A stretch of 64,000 nucleotides of DNA from Prorocentrum cordatum (lineage: Eukaryota; Sar; Dinophyceae; Prorocentrales; Prorocentraceae). Below the pieces are notes generated by a model. It was given only the letters and a program-made list of their open reading frames with translations, had not been told where the DNA came from and did not search any database. The first letter of the stretch is position 1. Each line of letters begins with the position of its first letter. The stretch is from NCBI GenBank assembly GCA_963575745.1, contig CAUYUJ010014615.1, positions 510,365 to 574,364 on the forward strand, written 5' to 3'. Positions 11,630-21,140 of this stretch are shown here, piece by piece. The position numbers and the translations under genes were made by a program.

Positions 11630-12223
11630 CCCCTCCCCCTCCAACCTATGGTGGTGGTGGAAAACAGGCACACCAGCCCAACTTGGAGCAGAGGGCGGAG
11701 AAGCACTCTTTCTGCGCTGCAGACCGGCCCGGCGAAGCCTTCCGCCGCGGCCGCGCGCCAGGCCCCGCGCTTCAGAGCGCCGGGCGGGCGCCCAGGCAAG
11801 AGGGTGGAAACCGAGGAGGCGGCGGCGGCGGAGGGGGGGTCCAGAACGGGAGCCCCAACCGAACCCACAGGGACGTCGGGCCGGGCGAAAGGGGGGGATA
11901 GCAAAGGGGGGGGAGGAGAATCAGCTCACGTAGCTGACTTTCCCGGCGCCTCCCGGCGCCGGGAGGCGCCCCTGTCTCGAGGAATGGGCCTGGCGGCGGG
12001 GCCGAAACCAGCTGCATGCAGCAGATTTCGCAACCCCCCCTTTCCCTATCGCCCCCTTCTGTTCGGCCCGAACACGGGAGGGGCCGAATTGAGGTGCTCA
12101 GGGCACCGACACGGCCCCGAAGGGCCGAGGACCAGTCACCGAAAGGGTGCAGCCACCCACCAGGCCCATCCGGACGACGGGGGCGGGAGGACGAGTACAG
12201 AGGGAGAGCCCACTGCGTAAACA
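11630..12223. other. Gene-free GC-rich stretch with perfect palindrome
   Basis: No gene is seen. Positions 11945-11970 form a perfect 26-bp palindrome with half-site GGCGCCTCCCGGC. Confidence 0.55.
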
Positions 12224-12333
12224 TAAACTTTCGACGGTCCGCGCGGACGTGTTGGATCTGCGCTGGACCCAGAGGCGCCGCCACCAGGAGCCCAACGCAG
12301 ATCCCAGAAATCCGCGCCGGCCGTCGAAATTTT
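12224..12333 (+). mobile_element. Foldback element G, copy G1
   Basis: The left arm AAACTTTCGACGGTCCGCG is matched by right-arm sequence CGCGCCGGCCGTCGAAATTTT in inverted orientation. The centre contains GAGGCGCCGCC. The same left end and centre occur at 54785 (G2), and the right arm is matched there in reduced form. It is about 110 bp and non-coding. Confidence 0.65.
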
Positions 12334-12830
12334 GCGCCTGTGCAGTTTTTGTGTTTCTGCTTCGAGGGGACAGCAGAACAGAGGAGACGGCGGCGGAGGA
12401 AACGGGAGGAGCACAAGAGAGAAGGCGGAGGGAGACTGAGGAAGGAGGCGGCGGCGAAGGAGGAGAGGGATGGGGGGGGAAGGGCGACGAGGGGCGAGGA
12501 GGCGAGGCAGAGAGGCGCCCCAGACTCCAGGCTCTGTGCCGTGGGGCATGGCATGCCAGCGGCAAGGAGGGCCAAAACGGCCGAGGGCAGGAGGGAACAA
12601 GGAGAAGAAGGAGGAGGAGGTGGTTGGGCTGAGTTGACGAGCTCGGCAGCTGTCTAAGAAGGTGGGGCTGAGGGGTGGACGCGCGTAAGGAGGCCCCAAG
12701 ATTCGATGCCTTGATTTGGCCGACACGGGGCCCCTGGAGCGCTGGACCCCTTGCCCCGTGGCTGGTTTTTCGGAGCCCCCGGGGGCCCAGTATCCGTTCT
12801 GGCTTTGTTGAAGGCGCTGGAGGTCGGGGG
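12334..12830. other. Purine-rich gene-free stretch
   Basis: GA-rich sequence whose ORFs are Arg/Glu/Gly-rich on one strand and Pro/Ser/Leu-rich on the other. No domain is recognised. Confidence 0.5.
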
Positions 12831-12910
12831 TCTGAGGGGTGGGCGCATCGGCGATGCATCGGCGATGCCGCGCGATCCTCCGACCCATCCAATTACTCCG
12901 ACCGCATCTA
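12831..12910. repeat. B-like palindromic fragment
   Basis: Contains GGCGATGCATCGGCGATGC and then GCGCGATCCTCCGACCC. These correspond to the centre and right arm of element B at 20.25-20.65 kb and 57.2 kb. The left arm is degenerate. Confidence 0.55.
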
Positions 12911-13355
12911 GGAGGAGGAGGAGGAGGAGGAGGAGGAGGAGGAGGAGGAGGAGGAGGAGGAAGAGGAAGAGGAGGAGGAGGAGGAGGAGGAGGAGGAGGA
13001 GGAGGAGGAGGAGGAGGAGGAGGAGGAGGAGGAGGGGAGGAGGAGGAAGGGGGGGGCTGGGGCGAAAGGAGGTCGGAGTCCCTCAGAGGGCGCTCAGCAG
13101 GCTCAGCCGCCGGGACGAGGTGCCAGGCTGCATCTCCATCGCCGGCTGGTTCATGCGCGAGTCGGCGGCCTCGCCGCGGGGCGGGGAGGGAAAGGAGGAC
13201 GGGAAGGACGGAGGAGGAAGGTAGAAGGCGGAGGAGGTGGGAGGCAGGAGGAAGAGGGAAGAGAGGGAGGAGGGGAAGAGGAGGTGGGAGGAGGAGGAGG
13301 AGGAGGAGGAGGAGGAGGAGGAGGAGGAGGAGGAGGAGAGAAGGAGAGGAGGAGG
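12908..13355. repeat. (GGA)n tracts flanking a GC-rich segment
   Basis: Almost pure GGA runs at 12908-13045 and about 13285-13355 enclose a GC-rich segment. Poly-Gly/Arg/Pro ORFs are repeat artefacts. Confidence 0.9.
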
Positions 13356-13549
13356 AGGAGGACCAGTGTAAACCCAAGACCCATCAAAGAGGTTGCCATA
13401 AACCCTACCTCCAAGCTCCCTGCTCACTGCGGGGAGAGCCCCGTTGGGAGACAACCGTCTGAGAGTTCTCAGGCGTGCCACGACACGATTCCTGGGACTT
13501 CCACCCCGCGAATCAGCATCTTGCCGTCGCTCGGACGTCCACTTTCCGC

Positions 13550-13660
13550 GCATCTTTCGGTTTCGTGCGTGTTTTTGTTTGCTCGATGGTCCGGGGTGGT
13601 CCTCGATGACTCTCGCCGAGAAAAAATGCACACGTCCGAGCGATGCCAAGACATTGCTGT
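13550..13660 (+). repeat. Dispersed repeat N, copy 1
   Basis: The sequence TTTCGGTTTCGTGCGTG ... GGTCCTCGATGACTCTCGCCGAGAAAA ... CGAGCGATGCC reappears with changes at 15710-15810. No coding function is seen. Confidence 0.65.
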
Positions 13661-13754
13661 TGCGACCTGACGATACAACATCGTGCCCGAACACAATGTC
13701 TGAGACGCCAACACCGCGAGTAAAGGTGTCGGTCGCGCCCTGGCAGTCCTAAAT

Positions 13755-13930
13755 CGTTGAAGCAATTGTAAGCTGCTGATACGAATGTGCGCGGCGCAAA
13801 AGCGAGAACCACATGTTGAAAAGGAACCGCCCTCCATCCGTGAAATTCCTGCTAACTCTGAAAACGAATGTGCGCGGCGTTAAAGTGAAAACCATATTTT
13901 GAAAAGGACCCTCAATCCGTGAACAGATTG
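13755..13930 (-). repeat. ~80-bp repeat S, two inverted units
   Basis: Two units share CGAATGTGCGCGGCG and GAAAACCATATTTTGAAAAGGA. The reverse complement matches the tandem units at 63.68-64.0 kb (CGCGCACATTC, GTTTTCAAAAT). Confidence 0.65.
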
Positions 13931-14039
13931 CACAGTCTAAGCTTAAGGATCATGAGTGGTGAGGAGGTCTCAGGCGAAACGCCTGGTTCGCCCTGCCGAC
14001 CCGTCTCGGGGTGCGACAGGGGGGAGCCATTCATAAGGG

Positions 14040-14325
14040 ATGGAGGAAGAGGAGGAAGCGGAGGCTGAGGCGAAGGAGGAGAGGAGGCGGAGGAGCGAGA
14101 GGAAGGGATGACGGAGGAGGAGGACAGCGAGGGAGAAGGAGGGAGGAGGAGAAGAAGCATGGGGAACAAGTGGAGGCGGAAGGAGGGTGAAGAGGAGCCA
14201 GATGAACATCAATAGGGAGAGGAGGAGGAGGAGGAGGAGGAGGAGGAGGAGGAGAAGAAGAGAAGGATGAGGAGGCGGAGGAGGACGAGGAGGAAGAGGA
14301 GGAGGAGGAGGACGGAGGAGGAGAG
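14040..14325. repeat. (GGA)n-rich purine tract
   Basis: Imperfect GGA/GAA array, purest at 14218-14250 and 14290-14320. Confidence 0.85.
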
Positions 14326-14329
14326 TGTC

Positions 14330-14995
14330 GCCTTAGACCATATACTTCTCCCCGCGCCTACCCGCGCCTAGGTTCACCCTATAGATGCTCAGCACTGCTT
14401 GGACACGCGGTCATGGTTTCTCCTCTAGCGTACCCCCTGGTACGCTGAGGAGCGGCAGAATGCAAATTGCTGTCTGGTAGGGCTTCTGAAAATATGTTCA
14501 GCCCCCCCCCTCTCGGCGCACTCAGTCGCAGTCGCCCCCCCCCCTCCCAAGGCTGCTTGGGCAGCCCGAAGCCTACCTGAGGCTCTTCAATGCTCACCAC
14601 GGTCTGCAATACGACCATGGAAGACCAGCAATGCCGCCCAGTCAGAAACGCCCGAGACGGACGAGAGTAGCCCCCCACACGGCACCAAGATAGATCAAGA
14701 GGGCCCCAAGAGGGCCCCAAGACGGCCCCACAGGAACCCAAGACAACCCCAAAATGGCCCAGGTAGGCCTTATGAGAGCCCCATCAAGGAATAGAGAGAT
14801 GATAAACATCACATGTTACAGCATTCTGGGCGTCGCCACAGACTGCTTCGCTGGCATGGTTGCGGAACTTGCCGCTGGCAGCTGGCATACCCGTCTGTCG
14901 GAAGAGGTAGGTAAAAGCATGAAGAGAGGAAAGCGGACAGAGTAGATTGGACTCGGGCACCCCCGAGAATGAACGCAGCGCAGACAAAGCAGATC
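14330..14995. other. Gene-free stretch with short CCAAGA remnant
   Basis: No gene is seen. Positions 14695-14765 carry about six units of the CCAAGA array family (CAAGAGGGCCC, CAAGACGGCCC). Confidence 0.5.
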
Positions 14996-14999
14996 GATT

Positions 15000-15900
15000 C
15001 TTGAAGTAGGAAAACGCTGGACGGAGCTTGTGATGTGGGAATATAAAAATGTATACTTCCAAGTGAGCGTTTTTATTCGGCGTGTCGACATTGGGCGGAA
15101 GAGGGGGGAGGGGGGGGGTCTGGCTCTGGACCTCTGCTTACTGCGACTGTTTGCAAGAGTGCTGCCTCTGGGGGGGACTCCACCCGCTCGAAACAGGCGC
15201 CAAAAAACAGCCAAGATCTACTCCTTGGGGTGGGGGAGGGGGAGGTGCGAGGGCCCGCGCCGATCGGCAAAACAATGAATAAAAAACAAACACAAGTAGG
15301 AAAACGCTGGAAGTAGATGGGGGTCTGGGAATCCAATAATGTCTACTTCCAACGACCAGCGCGCAGTCGGGAAGGCGAGAAGACCGATCCAGGCCGAGGG
15401 CCAGCCTCACCAGGATCGGTGCGGGCGGGCGCAGCGGGCACACGCCCGAAGAACTCGTGCTGCAAGAGATCCAAACGCACATCTGCCCTGAGCGTTTTTT
15501 TAACCGGCGATTCGTCATTGGGCGGGAAGGGGGGGGGAGGGGGGGCGGTATGGCTCTGGACCTCTGCTTACTGCGACTGTTTGGGACAGTGCGTCCCACG
15601 AGGGGAGACTCCACCTGCTCGAAACAGGTGCCAAAAACAGCCAAGAACTACTCCATGGGGGGGGAGGGGGGGTGCGAGGGCCCGCGCCGAACAATGAATA
15701 AAAACTATAATTTTCGGTTTCGCGCGTATATGCTTCGCAAGATGACCCCACATGTTCCTCGATGGTCCTCGCCGAGAAAACATGCACACAGCCGAGCGAT
15801 ACCAGAAGTAGTGCAGGTGGACGCAGCAGGCACACGTCAGAAGAAGTCATGCTGTAAGAAATATAGGAGCACATCAGTCGTCCATATTCGACCTTACAAA
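15000..15900 (+). repeat. Duplicated ~225-bp module
   Basis: Segments 15068-15290 and 15493-15710 are two copies of one module. Shared landmarks are CATTGGGCGG, GGCTCTGGACCTCTGCTTAC, CTCGAAACAGG, CAAAAAACAGCCAAGA and CAATGAATAAAAA. Each is preceded by, or lies near, AAGTAGGAAAACGCTGGA (15003 and 15296). Repeat N copy 2 follows at 15710-15810. There is no conserved ORF. Confidence 0.75.
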
Positions 15901-15904
15901 GGCA

Positions 15905-16260
15905 CAGTCGGACCTAGGCCAGAAGAACATCACTCAAAAACATGAGACCCTCCGCCGGCCAAAACAAACAGAACATCCAAGGGTACCCTCCCCAGGGTGC
16001 ACAAGAACGTCCATTGCTACACACTCCATCGTGGCAGGAAACTTCACTTGCACGATGGCGTGTGACGGAAAACTTCGCACTCCCCAATTGGGCCCCAAAC
16101 GGGGACGAGCCCGCTGTCCGGCGAGAGCTCTGAGAGTCAGTATCCGACTGTCGGCGCGCAGTAGACGGGCAGTGGCGAAAAACTGGCGGGGTGCGGCGCC
16201 GATCAGGAACGTCCGGAACGTCCAACAAACACGAAGAACACTACCCTCCCCGAACCGACC
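15905..16260 (+). repeat. Dispersed repeat L, copy 1
   Basis: GAGACCCTCCGCCGGCC, GAACATCC and GGGTACCCTCCCC match 42695-42800 in the same order. ACAAACACGAAGAACACTACCCTCCCC at about 16225-16250 is a second partial unit. No gene is seen. Confidence 0.6.
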
Positions 16261-16479
16261 TCGATCTTATACCTCGGTCCGGCTGTACTCCTCCCTCCTC
16301 CTCAGCCCTGCATCTATTGTCCCAACCTTCACGCTGCACAACCCGCGCCCACAGCTGACGCCAGAGCTGTGACTGAAATACCGGCACCGCCCGGGCGCGC
16401 ACGACGAACTTCGGCAGCAGGCTGTGCAGGGTGGATGCGGCCCGCCTCGACACTGCGAGGCCTCCAACATGGGTTTACG

Positions 16480-16620
16480 GATAGATGAGGTCGGGGGATT
16501 CGCGCCTCGTCGCCGATGCAGCGGCGATGCGTCGGCGACGCCAACGCGGAGAAAATCGAGCTCCACGTCGAGGCCCGTCGACGATACATCGGCGGTGCGA
16601 CGCGATCCTGAGACCCCGCT
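16480..16620. repeat. B-like palindromic element, degenerate
   Basis: GATGAGGTCGGGGGATTCGCG on the left and CGACGCGATCCTGAGACCCC on the right are diverged versions of the B arms. The centre has GCCGATGCAGCGGCGATGCG and GCGGAGAAAATCGAGCTCC. The intervals 16261-16480 and 16620-16820 show nothing recognisable. Confidence 0.6.
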
Positions 16621-16820
16621 GTCTCTGCCAGCAGTGATGGCACCAACGAAACTTCGAGCCCATGCCGAGGAGGCTCGAGGGAGGGCGGAAGAGGCGACGG
16701 CGGCAGCAGACGACAGCGAAGATCTCTCGGCACGCCACACACCGCGCCCACCGTCCGCCACGCGAAGTGGGCCTCCATCTGCTCGGACCCCACTGGTCGG
16801 CTACACGCAAAAGTGGCACT

Positions 16821-16998
16821 ATAGTCGGGGCGTTGACCTAAGGAACCCTCAATAAGAAACGAGGCCCCTTTTTCCCATAAGTTAAGCTTCGATTTCCCAT
16901 GGGAAGCCAAAGGAAAACCCAAGGCAAACTGCAAAACAATCAAGGAATACCGAGCCCCTCCCCAACGAAAAGGGTTCCTTCTTCAGCGCCCCGACTGT
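16821..16998 (+). mobile_element. TIR element E, copy E1
   Basis: The left end AGTCGGGGCGTTG and right end CAGCGCCCCGACT are inverted repeats with one mismatch. Between them lies ~150 bp homologous to copy E2 at 58592-58761 (AAGGAACCC, AACGAG, CTTCGAT, GGCAAACTGCAAAAC, CTTCTTCAGCGCCCCGAC). I cannot define a target-site duplication. Confidence 0.75.
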
Positions 16999-17224
16999 AG
17001 GCAAGAGCGACCTTTGATGCGCGACTTGGGGGGCCGCGGGAAGGCCAAACACGAGCGCGCAAGACGCTGCCATCGCATCGCGTTCAGTCGTCTAGGGGCC
17101 CCAGTGTGCCCGCACCCAAGGTAACTTAGGCGAAAGGTCACTCTTACACGTCGGTCAGAAGAAGTGGGTCCGAACATGAATTAGGAAGGCGGATACAGTA
17201 GATTGGGCTCAGGCCCTTCCAGAG

Positions 17225-18740
17225 AATTACTCGACGCGGAGATCCCCATATGTGCATCTCATTGTGATGGCAAGCTTCGGTAGAAGACATTGTCATTTTC
17301 AATATCCGAGTGTCGGCGAATCCACGTGGAAAACGAAGCCGAGAGAGAGACGCCGACGACTACGACGACTTTAAGTATTTGCATTCTCCTTCCGTCCTCC
17401 TCCTCCCCCATTGTCCTCCTCCTTTCTCCTCCTTTCCCTATGAGCACATGTCAAGAAAATCGACCCGTGAAGACGAGAACGGGCCCGTGCAATACCCTCT
17501 GGTGACCCCGTTGGGCGTGCTGAAACCAGCGCCTCGCCTGATGCATCCTCGGAAACTGCTCCGAGAGAGAAGGATGCTGGGCACCCAAATAGGCAAACCG
17601 CCTGAGACATCCCCCCAATCTAGGCGCGAACGGGCCCGCGATATACCCCTGGCGCCCCCCCCCCCCCCCCCGGGAGTACTGAAGCCAGCGCCTCGCCTGA
17701 GACATCCTCGGAAACTGCTCCGAAAGAAAATGATGCTGGGCACCCAAACAGGCCAACCGCCTGAGACATCCCCCCAATCTAGGCGCGAACGGGCCCATGA
17801 TACACCCCCTGGCCCACCCCCCACCCCTTGGGAGTAATGAAACCAGCGCCTCCCCTGAGACATCCTCGGAAACTGCTCCGAGAGAGAAGGATGCTGGGCA
17901 CCCACCCAAATAGGCAAACCGCCTGAGACATCCCCCCAATCTAGGCGCGAACGGGCCCGTCATGTACCCCTGGCGCCCCCCCTTGGAAGTGCTGAAACCA
18001 GCGCCTCGCCTGATGCATCCTCGGAAACTGCTCCGACAGAGAAGGATGTTGGGCACCCAAACAGGTAAACCGCCTGAGATATCCCCCAAATCTGGGCGCG
18101 AACGGGCCCATTATACACCCCCTGGCGCCCCCCCCTTGGGAGTACTGAAACCAGCGCCTCGCCTGAGACATCCTCGGAAACTGCTCCGAGAGAAAAGGAT
18201 GTTGGGCACCCAAACAGGCAAACCGCCTGAGACATCCCCCAAATCTGGGCGCGAACGGGCCTGTGATACACCTCCTGGCGCCCCCCCTTGGGAGTAGTGA
18301 AACCAGCGCCTCGCCTGAGATATCCTCGGAAACTGCTCCGAAAGAGAAGGATGTTGGGCACCCAAACAGGCAAACCGCCTGAGACATCCCCCCAATCTGG
18401 GCGCGAACAGGCCTGTGATATACCCCCTGGCGCCCCCCCTTGGGAGTACTGAAACCAGCGCCTCGCCTGAGATGTCCTCACAGTGTGTGTGAGTCTGAGC
18501 GCGGAAATACCAGGAGTGTGAGTAAGTCTGCACACTAGTGATCCCGAGCATGAGCAACCTGAATATCAGGAATCTAAAAACAAGTGCATCTGAGTTTGAG
18601 TGAGTCTGAATATGAGTGAGTCTTCATGCGAGTAAGTCAGAGAATGATGACCTGAGGGTGGGAAGTGCGAGTGTGAGGTGTTCCGCGCGGTCTAAGTGAT
18701 TACAAGAACCCCATCCTGAGGAGATGGGGAGTAACAAAAC
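17225..18740 (+). mobile_element. Composite satellite element, copy 1
   Basis: The 5' module (CGGAGATCCCCATATGTGC) is followed by ~250 bp of other sequence. Six full and one partial ~152-159-bp tandem units come next, with unit starts near 17517, 17676, 17834, 17989, 18142, 18294 and 18446. A degenerate GAGT-CTGA-rich region (18480-18650) and a 3' module with hairpin CCCCATC...GATGGGG (18706-18727) end it. The same order of modules is found at 39.3-40.8 kb. Minus-strand ORFs of ~150-210 aa over the array arise from the repeat and have no recognised domain. Confidence 0.85.
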
Positions 18741-18904
18741 ACTGCATAAGCATGCCGATGTTTGAAGCAGGAAGGCGCTAGAAGCATATCAGGATCTGGA
18801 TCTTAAAAAAATACTGGGGGGCGGCGCGAGAGCGCGAAGATACTCACGCGTGCTCGGCGCAGCGCGAAGCGCAAAGTTCGGCGCCCTTGTTTTCGGGAAT
18901 CTTC

Positions 18905-19096
18905 TGACCCCTGTCAATCCAAAACCGGATCAGTCAGGCCTTGTAGAATCGTGCAAGATCCTGCAAGACCCTGCACCCAAACCCGGGTCAATGCGAAAGA
19001 TCCTGCAAGACCCCGCAGGATTCTGCACCCACGCCCGGGTCAATGCGACCCTTGCCCTGGAGGATCCTGCAAGATCGGGCGCTCTGGTTGACCCCC
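18905..19096 (+). repeat. Dispersed repeat O, copy O1
   Basis: Contains internal repetition of CCTGCAAGACCC(T/C)GCA and CACCCA(A/C)(A/G)CCCGGGTCAATGCGA. It resembles 56757-56910, sharing GGATCCTG-AAGATC, GGCGCTCTG and TGACNCCCG at the right end. Confidence 0.7.
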
Positions 19097-19128
19097 GTTT
19101 GCTAGGGGGCAACGATAGGGGGGGACTG

Positions 19129-19288
19129 GCATAGGGGGGGATGCATCGACCTGGAATCGGCGATATATCGCCGATAGATCGGCGATAGGCCGCCGATAGT
19201 GCATCCGCACTCTCCTGGACGGGTTGGGGCTATCAGACCCCCATCGGTGATCAATGGGCGACTGGGGGTCGATGCATCCCCCCTATGC
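19129..19288. mobile_element. Foldback element C
   Basis: The ends GCATAGGGGGGGATGCATCG and CGATGCATCCCCCCTATGC are inverted repeats with one extra G on the left. The centre has octamer-like TCGGCGATA repeats. Element A2 is inserted exactly at its right end. A partial relative (GGGGGTCGATGCATCC) is at 44435-44455. Confidence 0.8.
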
Positions 19289-19450
19289 TTAGGTCGGGCG
19301 TGTCCTCCTACAGGCGGATTCTGGACGAAACAAAATAATACTCAAAAAATATTCAAACTTATATTCAAAAATACTCAACAAATGGCCCCACACTATTTTT
19401 GTTGGACTATGTTTGAATATTCCTCCTGTAGAGCGACGTGCCCGACTCAA
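19289..19450 (+). mobile_element. Family A TIR element, copy A2
   Basis: It starts TTAGGTCGGGCG and ends GCCCGACTCAA. Flanking octamers CCCTATGC (19281-19288) and CCCTGTGC (19451-19458) match at 7 of 8. An inner pair TATTCAAAC / GTTTGAATAT is also inverted, so much of the 162-bp element can fold back. Confidence 0.9.
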
Positions 19451-19573
19451 CCCTGTGCCTATCCCCCCCATGTCGCTGCCCCTGATTTGCACTGACCCCC
19501 GTCCAGAGGCTCCCGATGTCCCTGGGCCCGCACTGATGGGCCGATCTTCCACCACCACTGCCGTAGCTACGAG

Positions 19574-19641
19574 GGAGGAGGAGGAGGAGGAGGAGGAGGA
19601 GGAGGAGGAGGAGGAGGAGGAGGAGGAGGAGGAGGAGGAGG
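19574..19641. repeat. (GGA)n tract
   Basis: Nearly pure GGA run. Confidence 0.95.
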
Positions 19642-20251
19642 ACCCCCCCATCCTCCCCTCTCCCCCGACTGTTTTAGGGTCTGGCGGTAGACCAGGGTAT
19701 CTGGCTTGCCCCCCCTCCCCCCCGCCCCCCAGGATAACCTAACCTTGCCGTTTGTGCAGGTGCGGGATGGGGGGGGCGCGGGCATATGCAGGGCTGTCCA
19801 CAGCCCGAAAGTTAGGTTATCGGCCGGTCCCCTCCTCCCCCCACACCCCTGGATAACCCGTGTTATCGCCGATTCAAAAAAACGGTCTCCTGGGGCAGTG
19901 GTGGTGGAGCAAGAATGCCCACCGAGGGCATCGCTGCGGGGGCCGTGCCGCCGAGCTCGCGCACAGAGGGGTGCGACGAGCTCGCCGGCCTGCGCGCCGC
20001 GCGGCACCCCCTCGCTCCGCAGCGGCGCGCAGGCCGGCCCCTCGGGGGCCCGCACCTCTATCGAGACGTCGTGCCGCCTCTCTCGCTCTCCCTCCGAGGG
20101 CCCGCGTGCGGAGGACAAGCCAGAGTGCGTCCAAGTTGCCCGAACGCAAACGCCAAAGGAAAAGGAGGGATGGGGAGGGGCTGACAACCAACCACTATCG
20201 CCGTGGCCTGCCCTCCGCAAGCCGCCGAAGCCACCGCCCAGCGTGTATAGC
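19642..20251. other. Gene-free GC-rich stretch
   Basis: The long plus-strand ORF (19706-21019) runs through two MITE copies and a B element, so it is a chance ORF. Inverted AACCTAAC...GTTAGGTT motifs occur at 19736-19818. Nothing else is recognised. Confidence 0.5.
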
Positions 20252-20648
20252 GGCCTCCTAGATGGGGTCGGAGTAGATTCAGGTCGAGCGTGTCCCCCTA
20301 CTGGGGGATTCTGGGCGACAAAAATTAACGAGAGCCCAACATATTCAAACATGTGCAAAAAAATAATCAAAAAGTCGTCCCCGGACTATTATTTTACTAT
20401 ACTTACACGTTCCTCCTGTAGAGGGACAGGCCGACTTCAGAGTAGATGGGGTCGGAGGATCGCGCCGCATCGCCGATACATCGGCGACACATCGCCGACG
20501 CATCGGCGACGCATCGGAGACGCACCGGCGATGCGTCGGCGACGTCGGCGCGGAGAAGATCGGGCTCCGCATCGAGACGCACCGCCGATGCATCGACGAT
20601 ACGGCGCGATCCTCCGACCCCATCCACTCCGACCCCATCCAGGAGGCC
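20252..20648. mobile_element. Foldback element B, copy B1, interrupted by A3
   Basis: Left arm GGCCTCCTAGATGGGGTCGG and right arm CCGACCCCATCCAGGAGGCC are inverted repeats. Each arm holds two tandem GATGGGGTCGGAG units. The centre carries repeated TCGGCGAYGCATCGGCGA motifs. Element A3 splits the left arm between the two tandem units. Excising A3 and one octamer copy restores the arm. Confidence 0.85.
20279..20439 (+). mobile_element. Family A TIR element, copy A3 (nested in B1)
   Basis: It starts TCAGGTCGAGC and ends GGCCGACTTCA, and is flanked by perfect direct octamers GAGTAGAT at 20271-20278 and 20440-20447. The interrupted B1 arm provides an independent view of the empty site, which confirms the boundaries and the 8-bp duplication. 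Confidence 0.95.
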
Positions 20649-20767
20649 TAGAGTGTAGGTGTAGCAGAATCAGGGAGGCCTGGAACCTGGAACGAACGAG
20701 CGAGCGAGCCACCACGGCGGACAGCCGTCCGGACCTGCTCACGACTGCCTGCCATAACACCCCAACC

Positions 20768-20945
20768 CAACCCGAAGACCGTAATCTCGGTTTGGGGGGG
20801 GTACGGGCTCCACATGTGTCTTTTGTTCACTGTCCCCCGACCCCCTCCCCCACTGGAAATGGAGGGCAGCTTGAGGCCCTCGGGTCAGGTTGGGGCTGTT
20901 TGGTGGGTGGTGAACTCAAGACTTTGTGGGGGAGGCCGCGGCCTC
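20768..20945 (+). repeat. Dispersed repeat Q, copy Q1
   Basis: AACCCGAAGA, TCCACATGTGTCTTT, CACTGTCCCCCGAC, CCCACTGGAAATGGAGGGCA and GGTGGGTGGTGA match Q2 at 59697-59880 in order. It is non-coding. Confidence 0.8.
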
Positions 20946-20971
20946 CTCAAACCTGCACGTGTGGACTACGC

Positions 20972-21132
20972 GTAAGTCGGGCCCGTCCCTCTACAGGAGG
21001 AATATCCAAAAATAGTTAAAAAATAATATGGAGACCTTGTTTTAGCATGTTTGTACAATGTTGGACCATTTCTTGCATACCTCGCTTTCTTCGTCGAAAG
21101 ATCCCCCTGTAGGGGGGACAGGCCCGACCTAA
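20972..21132 (-). mobile_element. Family A TIR element, copy A4
   Basis: Present in the orientation opposite to the other copies, judged by the AAAGATCCCCC motif near its right end. Ends are GTAAGTCGGGCC and GGCCCGACCTAA. Flanking octamers GACTACGC (20964-20971) and GACTACAC (21133-21140) match at 7 of 8. Confidence 0.9.
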
Positions 21133-21140
21133 GACTACAC

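Noticed and set aside
12136-13377. 413-codon minus-strand ORF rich in Pro, Ser and Leu.
   Set aside because: It crosses two GGA tracts and the G1 foldback element and has no domain.
17451-18557. Repeating ~150-210-codon minus-strand ORFs that look like a repeat protein.
   Set aside because: The unit length varies between copies (159, 158, 155, 153, 152), so the frame is not kept. The related array at 39.6 kb has 152-bp units, which are not a multiple of three.
18706-18727. Hairpin considered as a bacterial-type terminator.
   Set aside because: It lies at the end of a repeat element in eukaryotic DNA, lacks a U-run and no gene precedes it.
19706-21019. 437-codon plus-strand ORF.
   Set aside because: It runs through B1, A3 and Q1 and most of A4, all non-coding repeats, so it is open by chance.
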